A stretch of 64,000 nt of DNA from assembly GCA_000153385.1 (NCBI GenBank), contig CH672374.1, forward strand, positions 1,676,544 through 1,740,543, written 5' to 3'. Position 1 is the first letter of the stretch, and every line of letters begins with the position of its first letter. The position numbers and the translations under genes are program-made. A model generated the notes under the pieces. The model was given only the letters and a program-made list of their open reading frames with translations, was not told the DNA's origin and did not search any database. Positions 16,584-27,485 of this stretch are shown piece after piece. The stretch is from Flavobacteria bacterium BBFL7 (GTDB lineage Bacteria; Bacteroidota; Bacteroidia; Flavobacteriales; Flavobacteriaceae).

Positions 16584-17714
16584 TTATATATGTTTTTCTA
16601 ACAATAGGCTCACCGCATTACCGCCAAAACCTGTTGCATTAATCAATATCTTTTGTGGTTCCACCTCTTTACCTCGAGGATTAGTAAATGCAGACTCTAG
16701 GTATGGAATTACAAATAACGAGGATTTATCAAACATTTCTAGCGCCATAGCAATACTTAAAGCACTACTAGCACCTAGTGAATGACCCAACTGCCATTTA
16801 TTATTACACAATGTTGGATAATCATCACCGAATACCTTACGTATCGCATTAAACTCAGCCATATCACCTTTTATAGTACCTGGAGAATGCGTTATAATAG
16901 CATCTACCTCTTCTACTGAAGTGTTACCCAGCGCTCTTTTCATGGATGCTTGAAGGCAAACACCTTCAATCGATACTGAAGTGGCACTACTTAACTCTTC
17001 AATGGCTGCACCATAACCTATTATTTTTGCTCGTGTATTTTCAGTAGCTTTTTTAGAAAGCAGATAGCAAGCCGCAGCTTCTCCCAACACCATAGTGTTG
17101 TCTGTCTTATTGATATCTAAGGCTTTACATGGATAAACTCCATTTTCTGTCGCATAGATACGCAGTGCTTTCATTTGGGCAATTGTAAATGGCGTTAGCG
17201 GAGCCTCTGCTCCACCAATTATAAAATGATCTACCATACCACTTTCTAGCCAAGCTACAGCGTTTAATACAGCATGTGAAGCTGTGGCACATGTAATGGA
17301 ATGAGAAAATGCAGCAGCGTCAACTCCTAAATCCTGAGCAATCCATGTAGATATGTTACCTAATGTGGTTAATGGAGAAGATTGGGTTGTAGCTAGTCCG
17401 CTTTCGCGAAAGCGTGCATAACTTTCTTCCCAGACACCTGTTGCACCACGGGAAGAACCTATGTTAATTCCAGTCCTACCTGAAGGTACACTAATTTCCC
17501 TAGCTGCCAGAATAGCTAATAAAACTGATCTATCTAACTGGCCATACCATTTAGACTCAGCTTTAAGCTCTTCTATTTTAGTATGCTGACTATTATTGAT
17601 AGGTGCAACTAAACCATTATCTGAAGCAATAATAGTAGAGAATTCACTACTAAAACCTGCAATAGTTAGTGGCGATACCACACCAGATTCATTTATGTAA
17701 ATAGGGTTTTTCAA
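16584..17714 (-). CDS. Beta-ketoacyl-ACP synthase-like protein in the biotin operon
   Basis: A 376-residue thiolase-fold condensing enzyme, about 35 residues shorter than FabF/FabB. The nucleophilic Cys is in ITCATASHA (Cys142), and the two catalytic His positions are recognisable in ITHSPGTIKGD and QLGHSLGASS. The start codon is TTG. It lies between bioA and bioB on the same strand with short gaps, so it probably builds or elongates the pimeloyl chain, replacing or joining general FabB/FabF. No bioC, bioH or bioW is in the operon. A palindrome copy is read as RFRES at residues 101-105. The role in biotin synthesis is inferred from position. Confidence 0.88.
   Translation of the reverse strand: MKNPIYINESGVVSPLTIAGFSSEFSTIIASDNGLVAPINNSQHTKIEELKAESKWYGQLDRSVLLAILAAREISVPSGRTGINIGSSRGATGVWEESYARFRESGLATTQSSPLTTLGNISTWIAQDLGVDAAAFSHSITCATASHAVLNAVAWLESGMVDHFIIGGAEAPLTPFTIAQMKALRIYATENGVYPCKALDINKTDNTMVLGEAAACYLLSKKATENTRAKIIGYGAAIEELSSATSVSIEGVCLQASMKRALGNTSVEEVDAIITHSPGTIKGDMAEFNAIRKVFGDDYPTLCNNKWQLGHSLGASSALSIAMALEMFDKSSLFVIPYLESAFTNPRGKEVEPQKILINATGFGGNAVSLLLEKHI
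17399..17414. repeat. Dispersed palindrome, exact copy inside the ketosynthase gene
   Basis: Perfect CGCTTTCGCGAAAGCG read as RFRES (residues 101-105) on the minus strand. Confidence 0.95.
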
Positions 17715-17780
17715 TCTCTTATTATTCTATTGCAAAAATGCCCATACTTAAGCTTAAATCCGAGTAAATCCCTAGAAAAC

Positions 17781-19070
17781 TTAGGCTTTATTTGCGGTCA
17801 TTTCATCTAGAAAAACCAATAATGCTTTATAAAGTAATTCTAATTCTTGTGGCGTAGTAGTAAATGGTGGCACAATGTATATCGTCTTTCCCAACGGCCT
17901 CAAGAAAATTCCATGATCCATAAACCATTGAAAAATCTCATTGCGTTTACTTCCATAACGCTCCATTTCTATGGCAAGATCTATAGCTAGGATTACACCG
18001 CAGGAACGCACCGCAGCAACAGCTTTATGTGTATCATATACTTGTATATGTTCTTGATGCGATTGAGTAATAAATTCAATATTTTTTTGAATTGCGCTGG
18101 ATGTTAATAAGTCAATACCTGCTGCAGCAACTGCACAACCCAACGGATTTCCGGAATAAGTGTGTCCATGGAAAAAACCACGTGTTAGTTCATTATCATA
18201 AAACGCGTCATACACTTCTTGTGTACAAGTGGTTATCGCCATAGGCATGATTCCACCAGTGAGTGCTTTGGATAGACACATCATATCTGGTTTATTAATC
18301 ATCGCTTCACTTGCAAAATTGTAGCCTGTTTTACCAAAACCAGTCATGACTTCATCTGCAATAGTTAGAACTGCTTTTTCTTTAAAGAGCTTTAATAGAC
18401 AATCTAAATGAGCTGGTTCATGCATTTGCATTGCAGCAGCTCCTTGAACTAATGGTTCATAAATAAAAGAAGCTACTTGATACTGAGTTGTCAGTTCTTC
18501 AATTAGATTAAGAACTTCATTTATGTTTTCATCAGTTGGAACTGGAATACGTTGCACATCAATAAAAAAGTCTTCAAATGGACCATTATAAACAGATAAA
18601 CTGCTAGCACTCATCGCTCCAAAGGTATCACCGTGAAAACCATTCTCTAATGCGATAACTACATTGCGTTTTTCTCCTCGATTAAAATGATATTGAAAAG
18701 CCATTTTTAATGCAATCTCAACACTAGTAGAACCATTCTCAGAAAAAAACAATTTTTGCTGATTATCTGGCAGGATACCAATCAGTTTCTTAGATAAATG
18801 TGCTGCAGGTTCATGAGTCATACCTGCAAATACTACATGATGTAATTGATCAACTTGCTTTTTAATAGATTCCGTAAGCACCGGATTTGCATGCCCATAG
18901 CTACAAGTATACCAACTTGAAATCGCATCAAAATATGGTTTATTGGACATGTCATACAAATAGTTACCTTGTCCCTTCTTTATCGCAAGAGGACTATTTG
19001 CAGTTTTGTGCTGTGTTAATGGATGCCATATATGCTGGGCATCCAGTTTTTGAAGCTCTTTTAAGGTCAT
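17781..19070 (-). CDS. bioA: Adenosylmethionine-8-amino-7-oxononanoate aminotransferase
   Basis: A 429-residue PLP enzyme that transfers an amino group from SAM to 8-amino-7-oxononanoate to make 7,8-diaminopelargonate. The start LDAQHIWHPLTQ matches the BioA HPxTQ region that binds substrate, and the PLP Lys is in LSKALTGGIMP. GFHGDTFGAMSAS and ADEVMTGFGKTG are class III aminotransferase motifs. The start overlaps the bioD stop by 4 bp (ATGA type), giving coupled translation. Confidence 0.97.
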   Translation of the reverse strand: MTLKELQKLDAQHIWHPLTQHKTANSPLAIKKGQGNYLYDMSNKPYFDAISSWYTCSYGHANPVLTESIKKQVDQLHHVVFAGMTHEPAAHLSKKLIGILPDNQQKLFFSENGSTSVEIALKMAFQYHFNRGEKRNVVIALENGFHGDTFGAMSASSLSVYNGPFEDFFIDVQRIPVPTDENINEVLNLIEELTTQYQVASFIYEPLVQGAAAMQMHEPAHLDCLLKLFKEKAVLTIADEVMTGFGKTGYNFASEAMINKPDMMCLSKALTGGIMPMAITTCTQEVYDAFYDNELTRGFFHGHTYSGNPLGCAVAAAGIDLLTSSAIQKNIEFITQSHQEHIQVYDTHKAVAAVRSCGVILAIDLAIEMERYGSKRNEIFQWFMDHGIFLRPLGKTIYIVPPFTTTPQELELLYKALLVFLDEMTANKA

Positions 19071-19687
19071 AATGCTAATAGCTTTTCTCTCATCGTACTG
19101 GCAACTGCTGCAACACTATTATTATTTAATGAGTCTATATAAGATAAATGAGCAATAGTAGGAACGCCAGTCATTTTTTCAATAATCTCTATAGTTCCTG
19201 ATAACTCAACCTGATTATAAATTATACCAGCACACGATAGACCACGAGACCTTAAAACTTCAATACTCAATAAGGTATGGTTGATACTACCTAAATAACC
19301 AGAACTAACTAAAATTACCTTATCTGTAGGCTGTATTAGATCAATAATAGTGCATTTATCATTTAAAGGAACTAACAATCCACCAGCACCTTCTATAACC
19401 AGATTGTTTTTAGTTTGCGGTCTTTTAATATCTTCTAATTCTATAGTTATCCCATCAATAGCAGCAGCTTCATGCGGACTCATAGGTTTTTCTAAAAAAT
19501 ATTGTTCTTTATGGAATACAGTCTTATTATTAGAAATCAAGCGTTGTACTTCCATACGGTCAGAATGTTCTATTCCACCACTTTGAATAGGTTTCCAGTA
19601 ATCTGCTTCTAGAGCTTGTGTAATGGCTGCTGCAACTAGAGTCTTACCTACATCGGTACTTATTCCAGTAATAAAATAATTATTCAT
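19067..19687 (-). CDS. bioD: Dethiobiotin synthetase
   Basis: A 206-residue ATP-dependent carboxylase that closes the ureido ring of dethiobiotin. Walker A-like loop GISTDVGKT is at the N-terminus, and VIEGAGGLLVPL is the second conserved segment. The start is placed at ATG 19687 (MNNYFITG), three codons inside a TTG that would also be in frame. It overlaps the preceding DUF2007-like gene by 8 bp and bioA by 4 bp, so the three are tightly coupled. Confidence 0.96.
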   Translation of the reverse strand: MNNYFITGISTDVGKTLVAAAITQALEADYWKPIQSGGIEHSDRMEVQRLISNNKTVFHKEQYFLEKPMSPHEAAAIDGITIELEDIKRPQTKNNLVIEGAGGLLVPLNDKCTIIDLIQPTDKVILVSSGYLGSINHTLLSIEVLRSRGLSCAGIIYNQVELSGTIEIIEKMTGVPTIAHLSYIDSLNNNSVAAVASTMREKLLAL

Positions 19688-20093
19688 TAAGATCAAATTT
19701 ATGAGAGCAGTTCATACATTTATAATGTTTCTCACTAGAGAACGGAAAAATACTCAAGAATACTGCTTTTAAACGTTCTGCAAAGGTAGTTGCTGTCATC
19801 ACATCACCTTGTTCTCTTACGGCTCTTTTTTTACATTTAGGACATATTACTAGATTAATTAAACGCTGGGTAATTTCAGGATTTGATTTTTCAATAAGTC
19901 CTATTGCTTTTATATAATCTTCTTTATATACATCCATTTTAACGCCACCTATAGCATTAGTAGCAAATGGATCAGTAGCAATTGTAAATTCATCTCTTAA
20001 AAAGACAGGAACGTTCTCGCTTTCTAATTTTGATTTAATCACGGCAGCTTCAGCTGGATAAGCAAATACAGCTATCGTCTTAAATTTGCTCAT
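19680..20093 (-). CDS. DUF2007-like protein with a zinc ribbon, inside the biotin operon
   Basis: A 137-residue cytosolic protein. The first ~70 residues look like the DUF2007 signal-transducing fold (FAYPAEAAVIKSKLESENVP, then VDVYKEDYIKA-like segment). The C-terminal part has two Cys pairs, CPKC and CMNC, forming a probable zinc ribbon. It overlaps bioF by 4 bp and bioD by 8 bp, so it is made with the biotin enzymes. There is no known biotin step for this family. It could be a passenger, a regulator or an assembly factor. Confidence 0.8.
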   Translation of the reverse strand: MSKFKTIAVFAYPAEAAVIKSKLESENVPVFLRDEFTIATDPFATNAIGGVKMDVYKEDYIKAIGLIEKSNPEITQRLINLVICPKCKKRAVREQGDVMTATTFAERLKAVFLSIFPFSSEKHYKCMNCSHKFDLNE

Positions 20094-21214
20094 TTCTTTT
20101 TCAGGGATTTTGCAATAATTTGTAAGACACGCTCACAATCATCCATCGTATTATAGCTATGCAAGCATAGTCTTAATCGTTCCTGACCTTCAGGAACCGT
20201 AGGTGATAATATTGCTCTTACATCATACCCTTTATGCTGTAGCTGACCGGCCACTTTTCTTACATTCTTATTTCCTGGTATGATACAGACTTGTATTGCG
20301 GTATCGCTTTCGCGAAAGCGTAATCGCAACCCGTTTTGAACTACTAATTTATTAAATTGTTGAATTAATTTTTGCAATTGAGCAATATGAGCGTGTTGAC
20401 TCTCGAGATGCTGATAACCTGAATTGATTGCAACTAAAGAATGTGGCGCGAGTGCTGTTGTATAGATAAATGTGCGGCAAAAGTTAATCAGATACTGTAC
20501 TAAATCATCACTACCTAACACAGAGGCTCCATGACAGCCCAATGCCTTACCATATGTCATCACTCTAGCAAACACCTCATTTTCTAACCCTAATTTTTGC
20601 ACGAGTCCTTCTCCATTATCACCTAAAACTCCTAAAGCATGCGCTTCGTCTACAATCAAGTAAGCATTTTCTAACTGTCGAACTAATTGTGATATTGCTA
20701 CTAAATGCGCCTGATTACCATCCATAGAAAAAACAGATTCAGTAATGACATAAACCTCTTGTTCTATGCCTTTACCAAATTTATTGAGCAGTATTTTTAA
20801 ATGCTCCATGTCATTATGACGAAATTTAAGAGAACGCGCCATGGAAAGCTGGATACCATCTCTAATACTAGCATGAACTAATTCATCATATAGAATTAAA
20901 TCGCCACGTTGTGCAACACTACTTATCAGTCCTAAGTTTGCGTCATAACCCGAATTAAAAATCAAGGCACTTTCTGATTTATGAAATTGAGCAATACGTT
21001 TTTCTAACACATCAAAAGCCTTACTATGTCCAGACAATAATCTAGAACCTGTTGCACCTAATGGCAAATCAGAATCTAAAAAAACTTGCGATTTTGAGAA
21101 ACCTAGATAATCATTAGAAGAAAAATCTACTAATTTATAATGTGCTGTAAGCTGGCGCATATTTCCAGAGAAGTGGCGCATACCTAATTTACGTGAGAGT
21201 TTATCTGGTAACAT
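20090..21214 (-). CDS. bioF: 8-amino-7-oxononanoate synthase family protein
   Basis: A 374-residue PLP enzyme of the alpha-oxoamine synthase family that condenses pimeloyl-ACP/CoA with alanine, the first ring-forming step of biotin synthesis. The PLP Lys lies in MTYGKALGCHGASVLG. DFSSNDYLGFS and LIVDEAHALGVLG are family motifs. It is the first gene of the operon and has a -7 box 5 bp before its ATG. A palindrome copy near the C-terminus is read as RFRES. Among related enzymes (Kbl, HemA, SPT), the biotin context decides for BioF. Confidence 0.95.
   Translation of the reverse strand: MLPDKLSRKLGMRHFSGNMRQLTAHYKLVDFSSNDYLGFSKSQVFLDSDLPLGATGSRLLSGHSKAFDVLEKRIAQFHKSESALIFNSGYDANLGLISSVAQRGDLILYDELVHASIRDGIQLSMARSLKFRHNDMEHLKILLNKFGKGIEQEVYVITESVFSMDGNQAHLVAISQLVRQLENAYLIVDEAHALGVLGDNGEGLVQKLGLENEVFARVMTYGKALGCHGASVLGSDDLVQYLINFCRTFIYTTALAPHSLVAINSGYQHLESQHAHIAQLQKLIQQFNKLVVQNGLRLRFRESDTAIQVCIIPGNKNVRKVAGQLQHKGYDVRAILSPTVPEGQERLRLCLHSYNTMDDCERVLQIIAKSLKKK
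20305..20320. repeat. Dispersed palindrome, exact copy inside bioF
   Basis: Perfect CGCTTTCGCGAAAGCG read as RFRES on the minus strand near the C-terminal domain of bioF. Confidence 0.95.
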
Positions 21215-21218
21215 GTGG

Positions 21219-21226
21219 CAAAAGTA
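21219..21226 (-). promoter_or_regulatory. -7 box of the biotin operon
   Basis: TACTTTTG on the minus strand ends 5 bp before the bioF ATG, so the transcript would be leaderless or nearly so. No clear TTG lies at the -33 position. The remaining ~200 bp of this gap (21227-21432) shows no other clear signal. Confidence 0.5.
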
Positions 21227-21432
21227 AGTAGTTATTTTTTCTTGGGTTAAGGTAAATTAAGAATATAATCCTGTGGTAGTTAACGAAATCTATATAGAAT
21301 ACCCCTCAAATTTTTAAATATTGTAGCATATTGAAAACTGTTAGCCTAGCGATATTTTAAAGTATCGTATCAATTGATTTCTAAGATTTCAAAAGATAAT
21401 CTTATATTAGCAACACATTAATAAACAATACG

Positions 21433-21858
21433 ATGAAAAAAGCAATATTAATTGTAGCATTATGTTTAGGAACCCTAGCAAGTGCTCAAAAGTTAAGTAA
21501 GGATCTTACGATAGCTCTTAAGAATGATGACACTACCGCTATCAACAACTTAGTTACAGATAGCAACAAGGACACTTGTTATGAAGTAGGTAGATCAACT
21601 TCTTCACTTGCACAACTGGCCATTCAAATGGACAGTGCAGATGTTCTACAATTTTTAATTACTCAAAAGAATATCAATATTAATAATACATGTACTAATA
21701 TGACACCATTAATGACGGCTGTTAAAATGGGACGTCCTCACTTAGTTTCTATGTTATTAGAAGCTGGAGCAGATAAGTCGGTACAATTAGATGGAAAAAC
21801 TGCCATGGACTACGTTACTGGAAATAATGCAGCAGCAATCCAAAAGCTTTTGAAATAA
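21433..21858 (+). CDS. Secreted ankyrin-repeat protein
   Basis: A 141-residue protein with a signal peptide (MKKAILIVALCLGTLASAQ) and about three ankyrin-type repeats: TSSLAQLAIQMDSADVLQFL, then MTPLMTAVKMGRPHLVSMLL, then GKTAMDYVTGNNAAAIQKLL. It is periplasmic or outer-membrane-facing. Ankyrin repeats bind other proteins; the partner is unknown. Single-gene unit ending at a perfect bidirectional terminator shared with atpC. Confidence 0.88.
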   Translation: MKKAILIVALCLGTLASAQKLSKDLTIALKNDDTTAINNLVTDSNKDTCYEVGRSTSSLAQLAIQMDSADVLQFLITQKNININNTCTNMTPLMTAVKMGRPHLVSMLLEAGADKSVQLDGKTAMDYVTGNNAAAIQKLLK

Positions 21859-21880
21859 CATTTCAAAATTAGTATAATTA

Positions 21881-21916
21881 AAAAAAGCCTCGATTCATAT
21901 GAATCGAGGCTTTTTT
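21881..21916. terminator. Bidirectional terminator between ankyrin gene and atpC
   Basis: Perfect 36-bp palindrome: GCCTCGATTCATATGAATCGAGGC flanked by six A and six T. It works on both strands, stopping both converging transcripts. Confidence 0.92.
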
Positions 21917-21936
21917 AATATCTTATAAGTAAAGTA

Positions 21937-22212
21937 TTAGTCAGCTAATACGATTGCTTTATTATCCTTCATTTCTATAACACCACCAGTGATATGAAAG
22001 TTAGTAGTTCCATCTTCTTTAGTAAATAAAGATGCAACGGATTCATCTAATTCTACTTTACCAAAAATCTTTACTGCACCCTTTACTAGTAATGAAACTA
22101 CAGGTGCGTGATTATCCAGCATTTGAAATTGTCCGCTTATACCAGGTACAGATACAGATTCAACAGTACCGCTAAAAAGAGTTTGCTCTGGTGTTACTAT
22201 TTCTAAAATCAT
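21937..22212 (-). CDS. atpC: F1F0 ATP synthase subunit epsilon
   Basis: A 91-residue protein of the F1 central stalk, beginning MILEIVTPEQTLFSGTVESV as the epsilon beta-sandwich does. It is shorter than the ~135-residue E. coli form: the C-terminal helical hairpin, which in other bacteria inhibits ATP hydrolysis, is missing. It follows atpD after 70 bp on the same strand. The rest of the F1F0 genes are about 33 kb away. Confidence 0.95.
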   Translation of the reverse strand: MILEIVTPEQTLFSGTVESVSVPGISGQFQMLDNHAPVVSLLVKGAVKIFGKVELDESVASLFTKEDGTTNFHITGGVIEMKDNKAIVLAD

Positions 22213-22282
22213 CTTTGTTTACTTTTCAATTACAATAAACAGTCGCGATAAACTATAATTACCGCGATTGTCATTGTTTGAT

Positions 22283-23806
<1,524 letters not shown>

Positions 23807-23824
23807 TTAAACTTAAAAAGATAC

Positions 23825-23860
23825 GGCTTTAAAAAGCCTTTTTTCAGTGGCGCAAAGATA
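23825..23860 (-). promoter_or_regulatory. Promoter -7 box and leader hairpin of atpD-atpC
   Basis: TATCTTTG on the minus strand (23860-23853) matches the -7 consensus. Between it and the atpD ATG, GGCTTT-AAA-AAGCC (around 23825-23839) can fold as a leader hairpin. No clear -33 TTG is seen at the expected distance. Confidence 0.55.
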
Positions 23861-23948
23861 CTGCTTTCCTAATTATATAGACATCACATTTTTTAATTTT
23901 TTTACCTACCTAAAAATCAGTATAAATATTACTGAGTTAGAGAGGTCT

Positions 23949-23964
23949 CGCTTTCGCGAAAGCG
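23949..23964. repeat. Dispersed palindrome, exact intergenic copy
   Basis: Perfect CGCTTTCGCGAAAGCG between the glmS terminator and the atpD promoter. Confidence 0.95.
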
Positions 23965-23967
23965 TAT

Positions 23968-23997
23968 TAAAAAACCACCCAATTTCTTAGGTGGTTG
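23968..23997 (-). terminator. Terminator of the glgA-like/DUF4270/glmS transcript
   Basis: On the minus strand AACCACC pairs with GGTGGTT (arms 23990-23996 and 23973-23979), followed by a U-tract encoded by the A-run at 23968-23974. Confidence 0.82.
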
Positions 23998-24023
23998 TTA
24001 TCGTATTAGAAGATAATTAAATA

Positions 24024-25871
24024 TTATTCAACCGTAACAGATTTTGCCAAATTACGAGGTTGATCAACATTTTTACCAAGCATAACTGCAATATGATATG
24101 ATAATAATTGCAATGGAATCGTTGTTAACAACGGAGTCATAAACTCAATTGTATCTGGAACTTCGATTACATGATCTGCAAGATCGTGTACATCTACGTC
24201 TCCTTCTGTAACAATACCTATAATTTTTCCACTACGTGATTTAATCTCTTGTATATTACTAACTACTTTTTCATAATGACCTTTACGAGTTGCTATCACA
24301 ACCACAGGCATTTGCTCATCAATTAAGGCAATAGGACCGTGCTTCATTTCTGCAGCAGGATATCCTTCTGCATGAATGTAACTGATTTCTTTAAGTTTAA
24401 GAGCACCTTCTAGAGCTACCGGAAAATTAAATCCACGTCCTAGGTAAAGACAGTTAGGTGCGTCTTTATAAATAGCCGCTATTTTCTCGATGTGGTCATT
24501 TGAACTAAGTGCTTTCTCGACCTTTTCAGGAATCGCATCTAATTCTTGTAAATATCTATGGAAATCACTAGTTGAAATCTTTCCTTTTTTCTTGGCTAAT
24601 TGTAAAGCAATAAGAGTCAATACTGTAATCTGTGTCGTAAAGGCTTTAGTAGAAGCAACGCCTATTTCCGGTCCTGCGTGAGTATACGCACCTGCATGTG
24701 CTTCACGAGAAATAGAGCTACCTACAACATTACATACACCGAAAACAAAAGCTCCTTTATCTTTGGCCATTTTAATTGCAGCCATTGTATCTGCTGTTTC
24801 CCCACTTTGAGAAATAGCTATTAAGATATCGTCCTTATCAATAACAGGATTTCTGTATCTAAATTCAGATGCGTATTCTACCTCTACTGGTATTCTAGCT
24901 AGGTCCTCAAAGATATACTCTGCAACTAGACCAGCATGCCATGATGTACCGCAAGCTACAATTAAAATACGTCTTGCATTTAAAAACTTATCGATGTGAT
25001 CGTCAATACCAGCCATTTTAATAAGGCCTTGATCTACTAACATCCTACCTCTAAAGGTATCTCTTATCGCTTGAGGTTGTTCATAAATCTCTTTAAGCAT
25101 AAAGTGCTCGTAACCACCTTTTTCAATTTGCTCAAGATTCATCTGTAACTCTTGAATATATGGATCAACTAAAGAATCATCATGAATCTTACGGATTTTC
25201 ATGTCTTTATGCGTACGCACTACAGCCATTTCTCCGTCCTCTAAGTAAATAGCTTCTTTTGTAAATTCTATAAACGGAGAAGCATCACTAGCAATAAAAA
25301 ATTCATTTTCACCAACTCCAATAGCTAGAGGAGAACCTAGACGTGCGACAACTATTTCATTAGGCTTATTACGATCAAAGACAGCTATAGCATATGCGCC
25401 AATAGTTTGATTTAGGGCTATTTGAACAGCCTTACCTAATTTAACTTTCTCTTTATTCTTTACATCCTCAATAAGGTTCACTAAAACCTCAGTATCTGTA
25501 TCAGACTGAAATGTAAAACCTCTATTCATCAACTCTGTTTTAAGAGGTTGATAATTTTCAATGATTCCATTATGAATAATAACGAGGTCTCCACTATTTG
25601 AAAAATGTGGATGTGAATTCACATCGTTAGGAACTCCGTGAGTAGCCCAACGCGTATGTCCTATGGCGATTGTACCATTAGTAGTAACTTCTGACTCGAG
25701 TCTAGCCTCTAGGTCAGCAACTTTTCCTTTTGTTTTTGAAAACTTAAGATCTGTACCGTCATATATTGCAATTCCAGCACTATCATAGCCTCTATACTCT
25801 AGCCTTTTAAGGCCATTTAATACGATAGGATAAGCGTCACGATGTCCTATGTAACCTACAATTCCACACAT
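24024..25871 (-). CDS. glmS: Glutamine-fructose-6-phosphate aminotransferase (isomerising)
   Basis: A 615-residue enzyme making glucosamine-6-phosphate from fructose-6-phosphate and glutamine, the entry step to UDP-GlcNAc for peptidoglycan and LPS. Processed N-terminus MCGIVGYIG gives the catalytic Cys; RGYDSAGIA and GHTRWATHG are glutaminase motifs. Two SIS sugar-isomerase domains follow (CGTSWHAGLVAEY, SQSGETADT), and the protein ends in the conserved PRNLAKSVTVE. Normal length. It lies 12 bp after the DUF4270 gene, in one operon. Confidence 0.98.
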   Translation of the reverse strand: MCGIVGYIGHRDAYPIVLNGLKRLEYRGYDSAGIAIYDGTDLKFSKTKGKVADLEARLESEVTTNGTIAIGHTRWATHGVPNDVNSHPHFSNSGDLVIIHNGIIENYQPLKTELMNRGFTFQSDTDTEVLVNLIEDVKNKEKVKLGKAVQIALNQTIGAYAIAVFDRNKPNEIVVARLGSPLAIGVGENEFFIASDASPFIEFTKEAIYLEDGEMAVVRTHKDMKIRKIHDDSLVDPYIQELQMNLEQIEKGGYEHFMLKEIYEQPQAIRDTFRGRMLVDQGLIKMAGIDDHIDKFLNARRILIVACGTSWHAGLVAEYIFEDLARIPVEVEYASEFRYRNPVIDKDDILIAISQSGETADTMAAIKMAKDKGAFVFGVCNVVGSSISREAHAGAYTHAGPEIGVASTKAFTTQITVLTLIALQLAKKKGKISTSDFHRYLQELDAIPEKVEKALSSNDHIEKIAAIYKDAPNCLYLGRGFNFPVALEGALKLKEISYIHAEGYPAAEMKHGPIALIDEQMPVVVIATRKGHYEKVVSNIQEIKSRSGKIIGIVTEGDVDVHDLADHVIEVPDTIEFMTPLLTTIPLQLLSYHIAVMLGKNVDQPRNLAKSVTVE

Positions 25872-25883
25872 AATTTATTATTA

Positions 25884-27485
25884 TTAATTGATTGTTTCTG
25901 AATAGTAAACCTCTAGCTTAAGACGCTTGTCTACATCACTAGAAAGATTACCATGCAATATCGTTCCTTCATGAGATATAGCAGAACCATTAAGAATTTC
26001 ATCCACTATATTAGGGTTCTTAACTTTAGAACCAGAAATTGAACTAATATTTTGTGTTACAGCTAAACCTAAGCGAACGTTTTCTATATCACCGTCGAGA
26101 ATGCCGTTTATATGTTCAGTTAATCTTATCTTATATTGAACACCTTGAGAAGTATCATCATCTTCATCAACTCTCTCTAAAACACCTAAATGATTACTTC
26201 TCAATGCAGAATTATCAAGAACATAATCCACTAAAATAGTTTTATCATCATAATTATAAAGGATAATTCTTTCTGGCTCAGTTATTCCAGCTTCCACAGC
26301 CATTTGATCGACATAAAATGTAAGCGATGCATCATTAATTATCCAATCATTAGCGATAATCTGAGTTAAAGCATCTGCTTCTCCATTCATGTCGAGATCT
26401 GGACCAAATAAATCAATAAGAGCCAAGGAACCTTCACCACCTTTTAAATATAATCTTTCTTCTCCATTAAGATTATCATTTGCAGCCTGAATTGACGAAA
26501 CTATTGAAGGGTTAAAATCATTATTTATGAAACCTACTTTATTACCATCAAAAGTAAGCTGAACTACACTTTCTATTTCAATAGTAGTAGTTGTAGGATC
26601 ATTATCTATATCACTATCATCGTCAAATTCCGATCTTATATATAATTTAATATCAGCATCATTGATGTTAAAATGTACCATGTGGCCATTACCGGTAAAT
26701 CCTGATAACTTGAAATATAATCCTCTAAAATAATTTTGAAAATCACTAGCACTTTGTAAAGCTGGCTGACCTTCTTGGTCAATGATTAAAGAGCGCCAGT
26801 ATGCAGATGTTGCAGGAGTTAAATCAATTCGCTCCCTTAACCTAGGAGAAGATCTACTAGTAACCGTTCCATCTTCACCTAACTCAATCGATTCCTTTGC
26901 TTCAGGAAAAAAATTATCATTAGAATATATCAAATCTCCTAAATTAGATTCTATAGTAGATTTAAAATCTGAATAGTACACTGCTGGATTAGAAACATCA
27001 TCTACATCAAAGCTGTTTAAAAAATAGTTGTTTTCATATATTTCCAAACCATTATCCATTGTTCCATATAATGAATCAATGCTATAAGTAGACACCTCAC
27101 CTACAACAGTTTCTATTGTAGAATAATATGGTATTTGAAGCACAACACTATCTAATACAATGTTATCACCGAAATCTGGATTTGTGAAGGCTAAATTTAC
27201 TTGACTTACAAAATCATAACTAGTCCTACCATAAACTGGGTCATCGTATACTCCAAATGGAAAAGACCCAAAATTATTAGTCTGAACAGGACCTAATAAT
27301 TCATTAAAAGCAACTACATCAAATTCTTGCTTTTTAATACGATCATTCAATTGATCTGCACCTAGGATATCACTTCCTATAGTGTTTAATTCATTATCAC
27401 AAGCAACTAAACTTAATAACAACCCTGCGATAATAGAAACGTTCAAAGCGACACGCTTCATTTTACTCATCATTTTCTTTTTCAT
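25884..27485 (-). CDS. DUF4270 outer-membrane-type lipoprotein
   Basis: A 533-residue lipoprotein with lipobox LVAC. Mature protein begins CDNELNTIGSDILG, a hallmark of the DUF4270 family found in Bacteroidota, and it is rich in beta-strand. Function is unknown; the family is usually next to glmS and a short glycogen synthase homologue, as here. The first ATG (27485) overlaps the previous gene by 23 bp; the ATG at 27461 (MKRVALN) gives a more usual lipoprotein signal and 1-bp spacing and may be the true start. Confidence 0.88.
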   Translation of the reverse strand: MKKKMMSKMKRVALNVSIIAGLLLSLVACDNELNTIGSDILGADQLNDRIKKQEFDVVAFNELLGPVQTNNFGSFPFGVYDDPVYGRTSYDFVSQVNLAFTNPDFGDNIVLDSVVLQIPYYSTIETVVGEVSTYSIDSLYGTMDNGLEIYENNYFLNSFDVDDVSNPAVYYSDFKSTIESNLGDLIYSNDNFFPEAKESIELGEDGTVTSRSSPRLRERIDLTPATSAYWRSLIIDQEGQPALQSASDFQNYFRGLYFKLSGFTGNGHMVHFNINDADIKLYIRSEFDDDSDIDNDPTTTTIEIESVVQLTFDGNKVGFINNDFNPSIVSSIQAANDNLNGEERLYLKGGEGSLALIDLFGPDLDMNGEADALTQIIANDWIINDASLTFYVDQMAVEAGITEPERIILYNYDDKTILVDYVLDNSALRSNHLGVLERVDEDDDTSQGVQYKIRLTEHINGILDGDIENVRLGLAVTQNISSISGSKVKNPNIVDEILNGSAISHEGTILHGNLSSDVDKRLKLEVYYSETIN

